A program made the position numbers and the translations under genes. From Streptomyces cinnabarinus (GTDB taxonomy: Bacteria; Actinomycetota; Actinomycetes; Streptomycetales; Streptomycetaceae): a stretch of 64,000 bases of DNA. Under the pieces are notes generated by a model. It was not told where the DNA came from, made no database searches, and worked only from the letters and a program-made list of their open reading frames with translations. Of this stretch, positions 51,227 to 59,442 are shown piece after piece. The number at the start of each line of letters is the position of its first letter. The stretch's first letter is position 1. The stretch spans positions 2,728,001 through 2,792,000 of the forward strand of contig NZ_CP114413.1 of the NCBI RefSeq assembly GCF_027270315.1, given 5' to 3'.

Positions 51227-51784
51227 GTGAGCGCTTACGACCGACGTGATCTGGGCCTGCTGCTGCTCCGGCTGGGTGCCGGCGGAGTGCTCGCCGCGCA
51301 TGGCGCGCAGAAGCTGCTGGGCTGGTTCGGCGGAGGAGGCATCGAGGGCACCGGGCAGTTCATGGAGTCCGTCGGCTACCGGCCCGGCCGCACCAACGCG
51401 ACCATGGCCGGGCTCGCCGAGGCGGGCGGCGGCACCCTGCTGGCGCTGGGTCTCGCGACCCCGGCGGCGGGCGCCGCGGCGGCCGGCGCGATGGCGGGCG
51501 CGGCCGCGGTGCACACCCCGAACGGCTTCTTCAACGCCGGTGGTGGCTACGAGTACGCGGCGACTCTGGGCCTGGCGGCGACCGGCCTCGCCATCGCCGG
51601 CCCGGGGCGGCTCTCCATGGACCACGCGCTCAGCCATGTCTTCGACCGCGGCTGGATGGTCCCGGCGGCCCTCGCGGCGACGGCGGCGGGCACGGCGGTG
51701 GTCGTGGGGATGCGCACGAAGCGGCTGCGGGAGGAGCGGGAGGGCGAGCAAGTGGCCCTGTTCGAGGAGGAGTTCTCACCGTAG
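51227..51784 (+). CDS. DoxX-family membrane protein
   Basis: 185 residues from a GTG at 51227 behind TGGAGA. Four transmembrane helices; the first two carry LGLLLLRLGAGGVLAAHGAQ–KLLGWFGGGGIEGTGQFME, the DoxX/TQO-small-subunit pattern. DoxX proteins sit in quinone-linked thiosulfate oxidation or redox stress membrane complexes; in Streptomyces the role is unclear. A 60-base tandem repeat follows the stop. Confidence 0.85.
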   Translation: MSAYDRRDLGLLLLRLGAGGVLAAHGAQKLLGWFGGGGIEGTGQFMESVGYRPGRTNATMAGLAEAGGGTLLALGLATPAAGAAAAGAMAGAAAVHTPNGFFNAGGGYEYAATLGLAATGLAIAGPGRLSMDHALSHVFDRGWMVPAALAATAAGTAVVVGMRTKRLREEREGEQVALFEEEFSP

Positions 51785-51790
51785 GAAGCA

Positions 51791-51850
51791 CTGTCAGGGG
51801 CGCTGCCAGAGGCATTGTCAGGGGCGTTGTCAGGGGCGTTGTCAGTGGGG
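51791..51850 (+). repeat. Five tandem 12-bp repeats
   Basis: CTGTCAGGGGCG, CTGCCAGAGGCA, TTGTCAGGGGCG, TTGTCAGGGGCG and TTGTCAGTGGGG follow directly after one another between the DoxX stop and the MazG-like start. Intergenic minisatellite; copy number is likely variable between strains. Confidence 0.9.
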
Positions 51851-51867
51851 CATGGCAGGCTCGGTGC

Positions 51868-52242
51868 ATGACTTCGCGTACGACGGACCAGGCCACCCCT
51901 GCCGAGACCCCCGCCGCCGATCTCTGGGCGGGTATCGACGACCTGTGGGCCTGGCTGGACGCCAACCGTCCGCTCGACGGCCGCGAAGGCCTGCTGCTGC
52001 GCATGCTGAAGCTGTCCGAGGAGGTCGGCGAGGTCGCCGAGGCGGTGATCGGGGCGACCGGTCAGAACCCGCGCAAGGGCGTCACCCACACCTGGGACGA
52101 CGTCCAGGCGGAGCTGTGCGATGTCGTGATCACGGCCCTGGTCGCCCTGCGGACCCTGACCCCCGACACCCGGCAGGTGTTCAGCGACCATCTGGCCCGG
52201 GTACGTGAGCGGTCCCTGGGACCGCACTCCCCCACGACCTAG
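51868..52242 (+). CDS. MazG-like nucleotide pyrophosphohydrolase
   Basis: 124 residues with the all-alpha NTP-PPase motifs E-E-x-x-E in KLSEEVGEVAEAVIGATGQ and E-x-x-D in WDDVQAELCDVVITALVAL. MazG-like enzymes hydrolyse non-canonical or stress nucleotides ((d)NTP to (d)NMP). The last bases overlap the convergent ArsR gene by 4 bases. Confidence 0.9.
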   Translation: MTSRTTDQATPAETPAADLWAGIDDLWAWLDANRPLDGREGLLLRMLKLSEEVGEVAEAVIGATGQNPRKGVTHTWDDVQAELCDVVITALVALRTLTPDTRQVFSDHLARVRERSLGPHSPTT

Positions 52243-52601
52243 GCGGCCCGGCCCAGGATGTCCCGCACCCGGTGCAGCCCGCCGCGGTCGACGGCGTACC
52301 AGACCCACGTCCCGCGCCGCTCCCGGGTGAGCAGTCCCGCCTCGGTCATGACCTTCAGATGGTGGCTGACGGTCGGCTGGCGCAGGCCCAGACAGTCGGT
52401 GAGGTCGGCCACGCACGCCTCACCGGCGGGGGCCCGCTCGATGAGCCGGAGCAGTTGCAGCCGGGTCGGGTCGGCGATGGCCTTGAGCACGGCGGCCAGC
52501 CGCTCGGCCTCGTCACGGTCGATCAGCAGACGGGCCAGGGACGATGTGCGCCCTTCCGGTTCGTCGGCCGCGATCTCCGTTTCCCCAGGAGAGACGTTCA
52601 T
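52239..52601 (-). CDS. ArsR/SmtB-family metalloregulator
   Basis: 120 residues. Winged helix LAAVLKAIADPTRLQLLRLI, then LGLRQPTVSHHLKVMTEAGL and the wing RERRGTWVWYAVDRG. The Cys in GEACVADLTDC is at the classical alpha-3 metal site (E-x-C-V-x-D-L-x-x-x-L); with Cys11 residues on, it may sense arsenite, cadmium or similar. No ars or efflux gene is adjacent. ATG at 52601. Confidence 0.88.
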   Translation of the reverse strand: MNVSPGETEIAADEPEGRTSSLARLLIDRDEAERLAAVLKAIADPTRLQLLRLIERAPAGEACVADLTDCLGLRQPTVSHHLKVMTEAGLLTRERRGTWVWYAVDRGGLHRVRDILGRAA

Positions 52602-52663
52602 CCGTCCACCATAGGGCGGTTCCGCCGCGGTGTCGGAACCCCGTCATCACGCCCACCGCCTGT

Positions 52664-53443
52664 TCACCCACGGTTCACCTTCGCTCCGGCGCGGTCGCTT
52701 GCGGCCGTGTCCTCCCGCCCGCACTCCAGCCGGTACCCCATGCCCCGGATCGCGTCGATGGTGCACCGGCTGCCCGCCTCGTCCCGCAGCTTGTTGCGGA
52801 CCCGGCGCACATGCACGGTGAGCGTGTTGCTGTCGAGCTTCTCCGCGCCCCACAGCGCCTTGGTCAACTCCCCTCGGCTGACGACCTTGTTGGGCCGCTC
52901 CACCAGATAGCGCAGCAGCAGGAACTCCCGCACCGGCAGGGTGAGCGAGCGCCCGCGCACATACACGTGAAAGCCCTCGACATCCAGCTCGATGTCCCCG
53001 GCGACCAGCATCCGCCGGCCGTTGTCCGTGGCCGCGCCGGCCCTGAGCAGCGGCAGGATCTCCTCGGCCCGGTAGGGGCGGGCGACGAAGGCCACCGCGC
53101 CCGCCGAGAGCGCGGCGGTGGCCTCCGCGGCGCCCTCTGCCCCGGCGCCGACGATGACCGGCACCGGGTGGAGCCGGGCGATCAGTTCGGTGACCGCGGC
53201 GGCACCGACCAACGGCAGCGGCGCGGCGAGCAGTACCGCCCGGGGACGGTGGGCGCCGACCTGGAGCAGGGCTTCGGCGCCGTCGTGGCAGACGAGGGTG
53301 CGCACACCCGCGGCGAGGAAGCGGGCGGCGACGTCCCGGGCGAGGTCGGGGTCGGGTTCGGCGAGCAGCAGGTCCGGGGGCTCTCCTTGTGGGGCGAGGG
53401 GGCCAGGTTCCTCGGGGGGTCCGTGTACCTCGTGGGGTGTCAC
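52664..53443 (-). CDS. OmpR-type regulator with degenerate receiver (no phospho-acceptor Asp)
   Basis: 259 residues from a GTG at 53443, nine bases behind GAAGGAG. The N-terminal receiver has DLLLAEPDPDLARDVAARFL but where the phospho-acceptor Asp should be it reads RAVLLAAPLPLVG, so it cannot be phosphorylated in the usual way. The C-terminal winged helix is intact: LDVEGFHVYVRGRSLTLPVR, EFLLLRYLVERPNKVVSRGE, HVRRVRNKLRDEAGSRCTID and AIRGMGYRLE. Sixty-eight bases after pstB in the same direction, so it may share the pst transcript and act in phosphate control as an atypical, kinase-independent regulator. Confidence 0.88.
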   Translation of the reverse strand: MTPHEVHGPPEEPGPLAPQGEPPDLLLAEPDPDLARDVAARFLAAGVRTLVCHDGAEALLQVGAHRPRAVLLAAPLPLVGAAAVTELIARLHPVPVIVGAGAEGAAEATAALSAGAVAFVARPYRAEEILPLLRAGAATDNGRRMLVAGDIELDVEGFHVYVRGRSLTLPVREFLLLRYLVERPNKVVSRGELTKALWGAEKLDSNTLTVHVRRVRNKLRDEAGSRCTIDAIRGMGYRLECGREDTAASDRAGAKVNRG

Positions 53444-53511
53444 CCGTCGTACTCCTTCACGTGGACGCGCAAAGGGGCGCGGAGCGGAGGGACCTCGGAC
53501 GGGACACCGGC

Positions 53512-54387
53512 TCAGCCGAAGCGGCCGGTGATGTAGTCCTCGGTGCGCTGGTCGGCGGGGTTCTCGAAGATCTTCACGGTGGTGTCGTACTCGACGAGCC
53601 GCCCGTGCCGTACGCCCTTGTCGTCGACGTCGGCCGTGAAGAAGGCGGTGTAGTCGGAGATCCGGGCGGCCTGCTGCATGTTGTGGGTGACGATCACGAT
53701 GGTGAAGTCGGCCGCGAGTTCCGCCATCAGGTCCTCGATCCGGGCGGTGGCGATCGGGTCGAGCGCGGAGCAGGGCTCGTCCATCAGGATCACCTCGGGC
53801 CGGACCGCGATGGCCCGCGCGATGCACAGCCGTTGCTGCTGTCCGCCGGACAGGGCCAGCGCGCTGGACTTGAGCTTGTCCTTGACCTCGTCCCAGAGCG
53901 CAGCCCCGGTGAGGGCCTCCTCGACGAGGTCGTCCATGGTGCCCTTCATGCCGTTGACGCGCGGCCCGTAGGCGATGTTGTCGTAGATCGACTTGGGGAA
54001 AGGATTCGGCTTCTGGAACACCATGCCGATGCGCCGCCGTACCTCGATGGGGTCGACGTCGGCGTCGTAGAGGTTCTCCCCGTGGTAGGCGACCTTGCCG
54101 GTCACGCGGGCGCCGGGGATCAGGTCGTTCATGCGGTTGAGGCAGCGGATGACGGTGGACTTGCCGCAGCCGGAGGGGCCGATCATCGCGGTGATCTGGC
54201 GGCGTCCGATGAGCAGGGACACATCGCGTACGGCCTGGTGGTCGCCGTACCAGATGTCCAGGTCGGAGATCTCGAACACCGGGTCGTCGAGGGAGGGTTC
54301 GGGACGGTTGGGTCGGCGGCCGCCGACGGACAGGGCGAGGCCCTGGGCGTCCTCGGCGCTCTCGGTGGGAAGGGCGTCGTCGGTCAT
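53512..54387 (-). CDS. pstB: Phosphate ABC transporter ATPase PstB
   Basis: 291 residues. Walker A ITAMIGPSGCGKSTVIRCLN, PstB-specific Q-loop GMVFQKPNPFPKSIYDNIAYG, signature ALSGGQQQRLCIARAIAVRP, Walker B VILMDEPCSALDPIATAR. Energises PstAC for high-affinity phosphate import. Last pst gene, four bases after pstA. ATG at 54387. Confidence 0.97.
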   Translation of the reverse strand: MTDDALPTESAEDAQGLALSVGGRRPNRPEPSLDDPVFEISDLDIWYGDHQAVRDVSLLIGRRQITAMIGPSGCGKSTVIRCLNRMNDLIPGARVTGKVAYHGENLYDADVDPIEVRRRIGMVFQKPNPFPKSIYDNIAYGPRVNGMKGTMDDLVEEALTGAALWDEVKDKLKSSALALSGGQQQRLCIARAIAVRPEVILMDEPCSALDPIATARIEDLMAELAADFTIVIVTHNMQQAARISDYTAFFTADVDDKGVRHGRLVEYDTTVKIFENPADQRTEDYITGRFG

Positions 54388-54391
54388 GGGA

Positions 54392-55306
54392 TCACCAGCG
54401 CTTGCTGAAGCGGTTGCGCAGCCAGATCGCGGCCGCATTCATGAGCAGGAGGATGGCCAGGAGGATGACGATCCCGGCCGCGGCGAGGTGGTGGAACTCC
54501 TCGCGGGACTGGCTGATCCAGCCGAAGATCTGGATGGGCAGCACGGTGTACGCGCTCTCCAGGCCCTCCGGGTTGAACGCCACGTAGGTCACCGCGCCGA
54601 GCAGCAGCAGCGGCGCGGCCTCGCCGATCGCCCGGGACAGGGCGAGGATCGAGCCGGTCGCGATGCCGGGCACGGCGGCGGGCAGCACCTGGCGCCAGAT
54701 GGTCTGCCACTGGGTGGCGCCGAGGGCCAGGGATGCCTGCCGGATGGACTGCGGCACGGCCCTGATGGCCTCGCGCGAGGCGATGATGACGACGGGCAGG
54801 ACCAGCAGGGAAAGGGTGAGCGAGGCCGTCAACACCGTGGTGCCGAGGGAGAGTTCGCGGGCCAGCAGACCGAGTCCGAGGATGCCGTAGATGATCGAGG
54901 GCACGGCGGCCAGGTTCTGGATGTTCAGCTCGATCATGCGGTTGTACCAGCGGTTCTGGTCGGCGTACTCCTCCAGGTAGATCGCCGCCATGATGCCGGT
55001 GGGCAGGCAGAACAGGGCGGTGAAGGCGATCACCCAGATCGTGCCGAAGATCGCGGACTGGGCGCCGGCGTTCTCGGGGCGGCGGATGGAGGGGAAGTTC
55101 TCCCACAGCCGGGAGTCGAGCCGGGGCCAGGCCTCCACCAGCACATAGGTGATGAGGACGCCGAGGAAGATGATGCCGACGGCGAGGCAGCACAGCAGGA
55201 GCAGCCGGAAGGCGGTCTCGCCGGGCCGGAAGCGGGGTCCGGCGAGCTTGCGCGGCGCCGGCTGGGCGGGCGGTTCGGTGACCCGGATACCGGTCCCGGT
55301 GGTCAT
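54392..55306 (-). CDS. pstA: Phosphate ABC permease PstA
   Basis: 304 residues with six transmembrane helices. The C-terminal EAA loop is LALGATQWQTIWRQVLPAAV PGIATG (conserved glycine) followed by SRAIGEAAPLLLLGAVTYVA, as in PstA. Its ATG overlaps the pstC stop (ATGA). Confidence 0.96.
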   Translation of the reverse strand: MTTGTGIRVTEPPAQPAPRKLAGPRFRPGETAFRLLLLCCLAVGIIFLGVLITYVLVEAWPRLDSRLWENFPSIRRPENAGAQSAIFGTIWVIAFTALFCLPTGIMAAIYLEEYADQNRWYNRMIELNIQNLAAVPSIIYGILGLGLLARELSLGTTVLTASLTLSLLVLPVVIIASREAIRAVPQSIRQASLALGATQWQTIWRQVLPAAVPGIATGSILALSRAIGEAAPLLLLGAVTYVAFNPEGLESAYTVLPIQIFGWISQSREEFHHLAAAGIVILLAILLLMNAAAIWLRNRFSKRW

Positions 55307-56250
55307 TCGTACACCTCCCGGTACTTGCGCACGAGCCGGATGCTGATCACGTTCATCACGAAGGTGATGACGAACAGCAGGGCGCCGACGGCGAAGATGG
55401 TCTTGTACTCGAAGGACTGCACGGGCACGTCACCGGAGCCGGCCTGGGCGATGAACCCGGTCATGGTCTGCATCGCCTCCAGCGGGTTCCAGGTGAGGTT
55501 GGCGGTGAGCCCGGAGGCGATGGCGACGATCATCGTCTCGCCGATGGCCCGGGAGATCCCGAGCACGCACGCCGCGACGATGCCGGAGAGCGCGGCGGGC
55601 ACCACGACCCGCACGGACACCACCCGCTTGCCGGAGCCGAGCGCGTAGGCCCCGTCCCGCAGCGAGGCCGGTACGGCGGCCATGGCGTCCTCGGAGAGCG
55701 AGGCGATGGTGGGGATGATCATGACGCCCATGACCAGCCCCGCGGAGAGGGCGTTCTGGAAGTCGGGCCCGGTACCGCCGGGCCACCACTCGCGCAGCCG
55801 GGGCGTGACGAAGCTGAGCGCGAAGAACCCGTAGACCACGGTCGGCACACCGGCCAGCACCTCAAGCGCGGGCTTGAGAGTCGCCCGCACCCGCCGATCG
55901 GCGTACTCGCTGAGGTAGATGGCGGCGCCGAGCCCCACCGGGACGGCGACCGCGAGGGCAATGACGGTGATGAGCATGGTGGCGCCGAGGAGGGGCAGCA
56001 CTCCGTACTCGGGGGTGCTGAACAGCGCGGTCCACTCGGTCCCGCCGAGGAAGTCGGCAAAGCTGACGCGCTCGAAGAAGTCGACGGTGGGCGGGATGAG
56101 CGAGACAACGATGCCGACGGTCGTGGCGACCGACACGAGCGCCGCTACCAACAACAGCCCCTGGATGACCCGTTCGCCATAACGCGGCTTGGCCCGCCGC
56201 AGGGACCGGGACCCGGTCCCTGCGGGGGCCTTGAGCGTCGGCGAGGTCAC
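55303..56250 (-). CDS. pstC: Phosphate ABC permease PstC
   Basis: 315 residues with six transmembrane helices. The characteristic start ERVIQGLLLVAALVSVATTV and the EAA loop YALGSGKRVVSVRVVVPAAL–SGIVAACVLGISRAIGETMI identify PstC. GTG start overlapping the pstS stop (GTGA). Confidence 0.96.
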   Translation of the reverse strand: MTSPTLKAPAGTGSRSLRRAKPRYGERVIQGLLLVAALVSVATTVGIVVSLIPPTVDFFERVSFADFLGGTEWTALFSTPEYGVLPLLGATMLITVIALAVAVPVGLGAAIYLSEYADRRVRATLKPALEVLAGVPTVVYGFFALSFVTPRLREWWPGGTGPDFQNALSAGLVMGVMIIPTIASLSEDAMAAVPASLRDGAYALGSGKRVVSVRVVVPAALSGIVAACVLGISRAIGETMIVAIASGLTANLTWNPLEAMQTMTGFIAQAGSGDVPVQSFEYKTIFAVGALLFVITFVMNVISIRLVRKYREVYE

Positions 56251-57230
56251 CCCGCCGCTGCCTTCAGCTTGTCCAGGTCAGCCTTGAGCTCGGTCTCCTG
56301 CTCGGCGTTGAGCGGGATGAACTGCGCGTCCTCGGCGATGGCCTTGTGGTCCTCGACGTAGTACTCGACGAACCCGAGCACCTCTTCGCGCTCAAGGGCC
56401 TTGGCGGAGGGGTAGATGAAGAGCGGCCGGGCGAGAGGCGTGTAGGACCCGTCCTGAGCACTCTCCACGCTGGGCCCGACGCACCCTTCGCCGCCGTCGA
56501 TCTGAAGGGCCTTGAGCTTGTCGGAGTTCTCCTCGAAGTAGGAGAACCCGAAGTACCCGAGCCCGCCCTTGGACCCGGCAACCCCCTGCACAATGACGTT
56601 GTCGTCCTCGCTCGGACTGTAATCAGTCCTGGAGGCCCCTTCTTCCCCGTTGATCTCATCGGTGAAGTAGTCGAAGGTGCCGGAGTCGGTGCCGGGCCCG
56701 AACAGCTTCAGCTCCTCGTCCGGGAACTTCGGGTCGACCTGGTTCCAGTTGTTCACCTTGGAGTCGGGCTCCCAGATCTTCTTGAGCTGCTCCGTGGTCA
56801 GGCACTCGACCCAGTCGTTCTCCTTGGGCACGACGACGGTGAGGGCGTCGTTGGCGATCTGGAACTCCTCGTAGGTGACGCCCTTTTCCTTACAGGCCGC
56901 GATCTCCTCGTCCTTGATCGGGCGGGAGGCGTCGGAGATGTCGGTCTCACCGTTGCAGAACTTCTCGAACCCACCGCCGGTACCCGAAGTACCCACGGTG
57001 ACCTGGACCTTGGGCTGCTCCTCGGCGAACAGCTCGGCGGCGGCGGTGGTCAGCGGGGCGACGGTACTGGACCCGTCGACCTTGACCGACCCCGACAGCT
57101 CACTCCCCCCGGAGCCGCCGCCGTTGCCGTCATCGCCGTCGTCGTCACCCCCGCACGCGCTCACCGCCAGCATCACAGCCGCCATCAGAGCCAAGGGCGC
57201 CTTGGCCCGGCGCAACATATGAATGTTCAC
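56247..57230 (-). CDS. pstS: Phosphate-binding lipoprotein PstS
   Basis: 327 residues from GTG 57230 (or ATG 57218). A lipobox-type signal ends LMAAVMLAVSAC, giving a lipid anchor, followed by a Gly/Asp/Ser-rich linker GGDDDGDDGNGGGSGGSELS. The PBP fold binds phosphate via SSTVAPLTTAAAELFAEEQP, TSGTGGGFEKFCNGETDISD and GPGTDSGTFDYFTDEINGEE–GASRTDY. First gene of pstSCAB; the upstream region has phased 11-base units typical for PhoP. Confidence 0.96.
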   Translation of the reverse strand: MNIHMLRRAKAPLALMAAVMLAVSACGGDDDGDDGNGGGSGGSELSGSVKVDGSSTVAPLTTAAAELFAEEQPKVQVTVGTSGTGGGFEKFCNGETDISDASRPIKDEEIAACKEKGVTYEEFQIANDALTVVVPKENDWVECLTTEQLKKIWEPDSKVNNWNQVDPKFPDEELKLFGPGTDSGTFDYFTDEINGEEGASRTDYSPSEDDNVIVQGVAGSKGGLGYFGFSYFEENSDKLKALQIDGGEGCVGPSVESAQDGSYTPLARPLFIYPSAKALEREEVLGFVEYYVEDHKAIAEDAQFIPLNAEQETELKADLDKLKAAAG

Positions 57231-57290
57231 GTGACTCTCGATCCTCGTGTCCGCCGGTTTGCCCGGCCGCGTGTGCTGGATCGAATCTCG

Positions 57291-57334
57291 GCTGTATGAA
57301 CTCTCCGCGTACGGGTCGCCACCCAAATGTGAAC
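57291..57334 (-). promoter_or_regulatory. Possible PHO box (11-base units) upstream of pstS
   Basis: On the minus strand GTTCACATTTG and GTTCATACAGC lie exactly 33 bases apart, with two degenerate 11-base units between them: four in-phase direct-repeat units as used by Streptomyces PhoP. Only the two outer units match the GTTCA core, so this is tentative. Confidence 0.4.
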
Positions 57335-57490
57335 TATAGCCAGCCATCTATATAGACAGATCTTGTTACAGCATCACGGAAGGGTCACTTGAGCTGCTGG
57401 TTCTCAGTTCACTTGCAGTACACACTGGGTGGGCGGCGAGGGCGGGCGGCATAAGCGGAACCCGGAGGAAACCCGGGACACGGAGAAGCG

Positions 57491-57900
57491 GCAGACGAGT
57501 CGGGCTGTACGCCGGGTTCTGTTCCGGGGGTTCCTCGCGGAGCCCCCGGCGACGGCCATCCATCTAGGGCCGGTGTTGCCACCGGCCTCGTGCGGTCTAC
57601 CCGCGGACTCGGGCGGGCAGCCCTCGAACGTCCGCGCAGAGCGCTTTTTACGGCGCTCCTCTTGACCTTGCTCCGGGTGGGGTTTACCTAGCTGCCCAGG
57701 TCGCCCTGGGCACTGGTGGTCTCTTACACCACCGTTTCACCCTTACCGAGGGCCTTGCGGTCCCCGGCGGTCTGCTTTCTGTGGCACTGTCCCGCGGGTC
57801 ACCCCGGGTGGCCGTTAGCCATCACCCTGCCCTGTGGAGCCCGGACGTTCCTCGGGGAGATCCGAAAACCTCCACGCGGCCGCCCGCCCGGCTCGTCTGC
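57491..57900 (-). ncRNA. rnpB: RNase P RNA (class A)
   Basis: On the minus strand the P1 ends pair: GCAGACGAGCCGGGC (57900–57886) with GCCCGACTCGTCTGC (57505–57491). Invariant motifs follow in order: GAGGAACGTCC (CR-I), GCCACAGAAAGCAGACCGCC, GTAAGGGTGAAACGGTGGTG and, near the 3' end, GGAACAGAACCCGGCGTACA. The RNA is the catalytic subunit that trims tRNA 5' leaders. The region contains no protein-coding gene. Confidence 0.97.
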
Positions 57901-57924
57901 CGTGTCGACCATGATACTAGGAGC

Positions 57925-58506
57925 TCAGAGGAAGTCCGCCGTGTCCAGGTCGAATGCGAACGGCTCCGGCAGGGTGAGGGGTTTGCCGAGCGGGCGGGTG
58001 CAGTGCTCCCGGTAGTCGTCCTTGTCCGGGTCACTGAACAGCGTGATCGAGGAGGCTGCACGGTCAACGAGCAGGTAGAGCGGGATGCCGCCCCTGGCGT
58101 AGCAGCGGCGCTTGGCCTCGCGGTCGGCCTTGGGTTTGGTGGACGTCACCTCAAGGACCATGGCAACGCCGTCACAGGGCATCCAGGATTCGGCTCCGCG
58201 GTAGAGCCTGAGCTCCCTTGGGGCGAATGTACCGTCAGGGATCACTCGGTCCTTCAGACCGAGGTCACCACCGCTATGCAACTTCAGCCCTTTGTTCCCA
58301 GAAAACTGCATGCGCGTCCGAGATCGGCCGTACACCTGTTCCACGATCAGCTCGATGTAGTCCTCGTGATCCCCGTCCGGCGGCGGCGTCACAACGATCT
58401 CCCCCTCGATCAGCTCCGCCCGGAAACCCTCCGGTGTGTCCAAGGCGAGAAAGCCCTCCAGCAGGACGTCTGCCTGCGTGAGCGGCTCATGGGCCATGGC
58501 AGTCAT
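57925..58506 (-). CDS. Uma2-family PD-(D/E)xK nuclease-like protein
   Basis: 193 residues. The Uma2 motifs are LDTPEGFRAELIEGEIVVTP, VIPDGTFAPRE (the P-D), VAMVLEVTSTKPKADREAKR (E-x-S/T motif) and CYARGGIPLYLLVDR. The family is abundant in actinobacteria and cyanobacteria, with a restriction-nuclease fold but unknown role. GAAGGAGGGG precedes the ATG. It sits between rnpB and a MerR regulator. Confidence 0.9.
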   Translation of the reverse strand: MTAMAHEPLTQADVLLEGFLALDTPEGFRAELIEGEIVVTPPPDGDHEDYIELIVEQVYGRSRTRMQFSGNKGLKLHSGGDLGLKDRVIPDGTFAPRELRLYRGAESWMPCDGVAMVLEVTSTKPKADREAKRRCYARGGIPLYLLVDRAASSITLFSDPDKDDYREHCTRPLGKPLTLPEPFAFDLDTADFL

Positions 58507-58627
58507 GTCACGCCCCTCCTTCGGTCGCTCGCCAGACTGGGACATCGGCTGATCACCTGTCCGTGAGTTCGGGAACCGTTCCCTCGATCGTGGCACACGA
58601 TCACGGTCACCGTCAGGACACGGCCTG

Positions 58628-58659
58628 CTTGACCCCGCCGCCACGTCAAGGTTTCTACT
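58628..58659 (+). promoter_or_regulatory. MerR-type promoter with 19-bp spacer
   Basis: -35 TTGACC at 58629–58634 and -10 TCTACT at 58654–58659 are separated by 19 bases, the hallmark spacing of MerR-controlled promoters. CTTGAC and GTCAAG (58628–58633, 58645–58650) form a dyad over it. The -10 ends six bases before the ATG, so the message would be leaderless. Confidence 0.7.
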
Positions 58660-58665
58660 GGTCGT

Positions 58666-59442
58666 ATGCGTATCGGAGAGCTGGCCGACGCGGTCGGCGT
58701 CACCACCCGAACCGTGCGGCACTACCACCACCTCGGGCTGTTGCCGGAGCCGGAGCGGCTCAGTAATGGGTATCGGGACTACACGCTGCGGCATGGCGTC
58801 GTGCTTGCGCGGATCCGGCGGTTGACCGAGTTGGGGCTGGGGCTCGGGGAGGTTCGGGATGTGCTTGCCGATGATGTCGGGAAGGACATCTCCGAGGTGC
58901 TCGCCGAGCTTGATGAGGATCTGGCGAGGCAGGAAGTCGCTATTCGGGAGCGGAGGGCCCGGCTGCGGGCGTTGATGGAGGACGGGGTCACCGTCGAGGG
59001 GCCTGTCTCCGATGAGCTCGCCTCGCTGTTTCGGCGTACCGCCCATCTCTCCGACTCCCCCATGGCCGCCAAGGATCGGGAGATTCTCGCGCTCATTGAA
59101 ACCACCGCTGGGGCGGAGGAGCGGGGGCGGCTGACCTCCTTGCTCGGTGACTCTCTCGGCACGGCCGAGGGCCTTGAGCGGGCCCGGGCCGCCTATGCCC
59201 TGCTCGACGACCTCGTCGACGCCGAGCCCAGCGATCCCCGCGTGGACGAGGCCGCCCGTGCGCTCGTCGACTGTCTCCCCGATGAGCTGCTGCCCAGCGC
59301 CACTGTCGACCATGACAGCAGCTTTCTGCGCGCCCTATACGCCGACTTCGCCCCCGCCCAGGCCGAGGCCATCCGGCGGACCATCCACATCGTCACGCGG
59401 GGGCGAAACTCACCCGAGCCGACCCAGGATCCGCCTGCATGA
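58666..59442 (+). CDS. MerR-family transcriptional regulator
   Basis: 258 residues. The N-terminal MerR wing MRIGELADAVGVTTRTVRHY and YRDYTLRHGVVLARIRRLTE, a coiled-coil helix (about 75–105) and a long C-terminal domain (110–258) rich in Ala, Leu and Asp. The absence of cysteines in the usual metal site argues against metal sensing; a drug or small-molecule ligand is likelier. Autoregulated through its promoter dyad. Its 3' end overlaps the convergent RNB gene by 50 bases. Confidence 0.9.
   Translation: MRIGELADAVGVTTRTVRHYHHLGLLPEPERLSNGYRDYTLRHGVVLARIRRLTELGLGLGEVRDVLADDVGKDISEVLAELDEDLARQEVAIRERRARLRALMEDGVTVEGPVSDELASLFRRTAHLSDSPMAAKDREILALIETTAGAEERGRLTSLLGDSLGTAEGLERARAAYALLDDLVDAEPSDPRVDEAARALVDCLPDELLPSATVDHDSSFLRALYADFAPAQAEAIRRTIHIVTRGRNSPEPTQDPPA

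Noticed and set aside
51791..51850. CRISPR-like regular spacing of 12-bp units
   Set aside because: The units are contiguous with no spacers between them and there are no cas genes in the window.
57501..58015. Short open frames within the RNase P RNA region
   Set aside because: The sequence is the conserved RNA; translated frames have no family resemblance.
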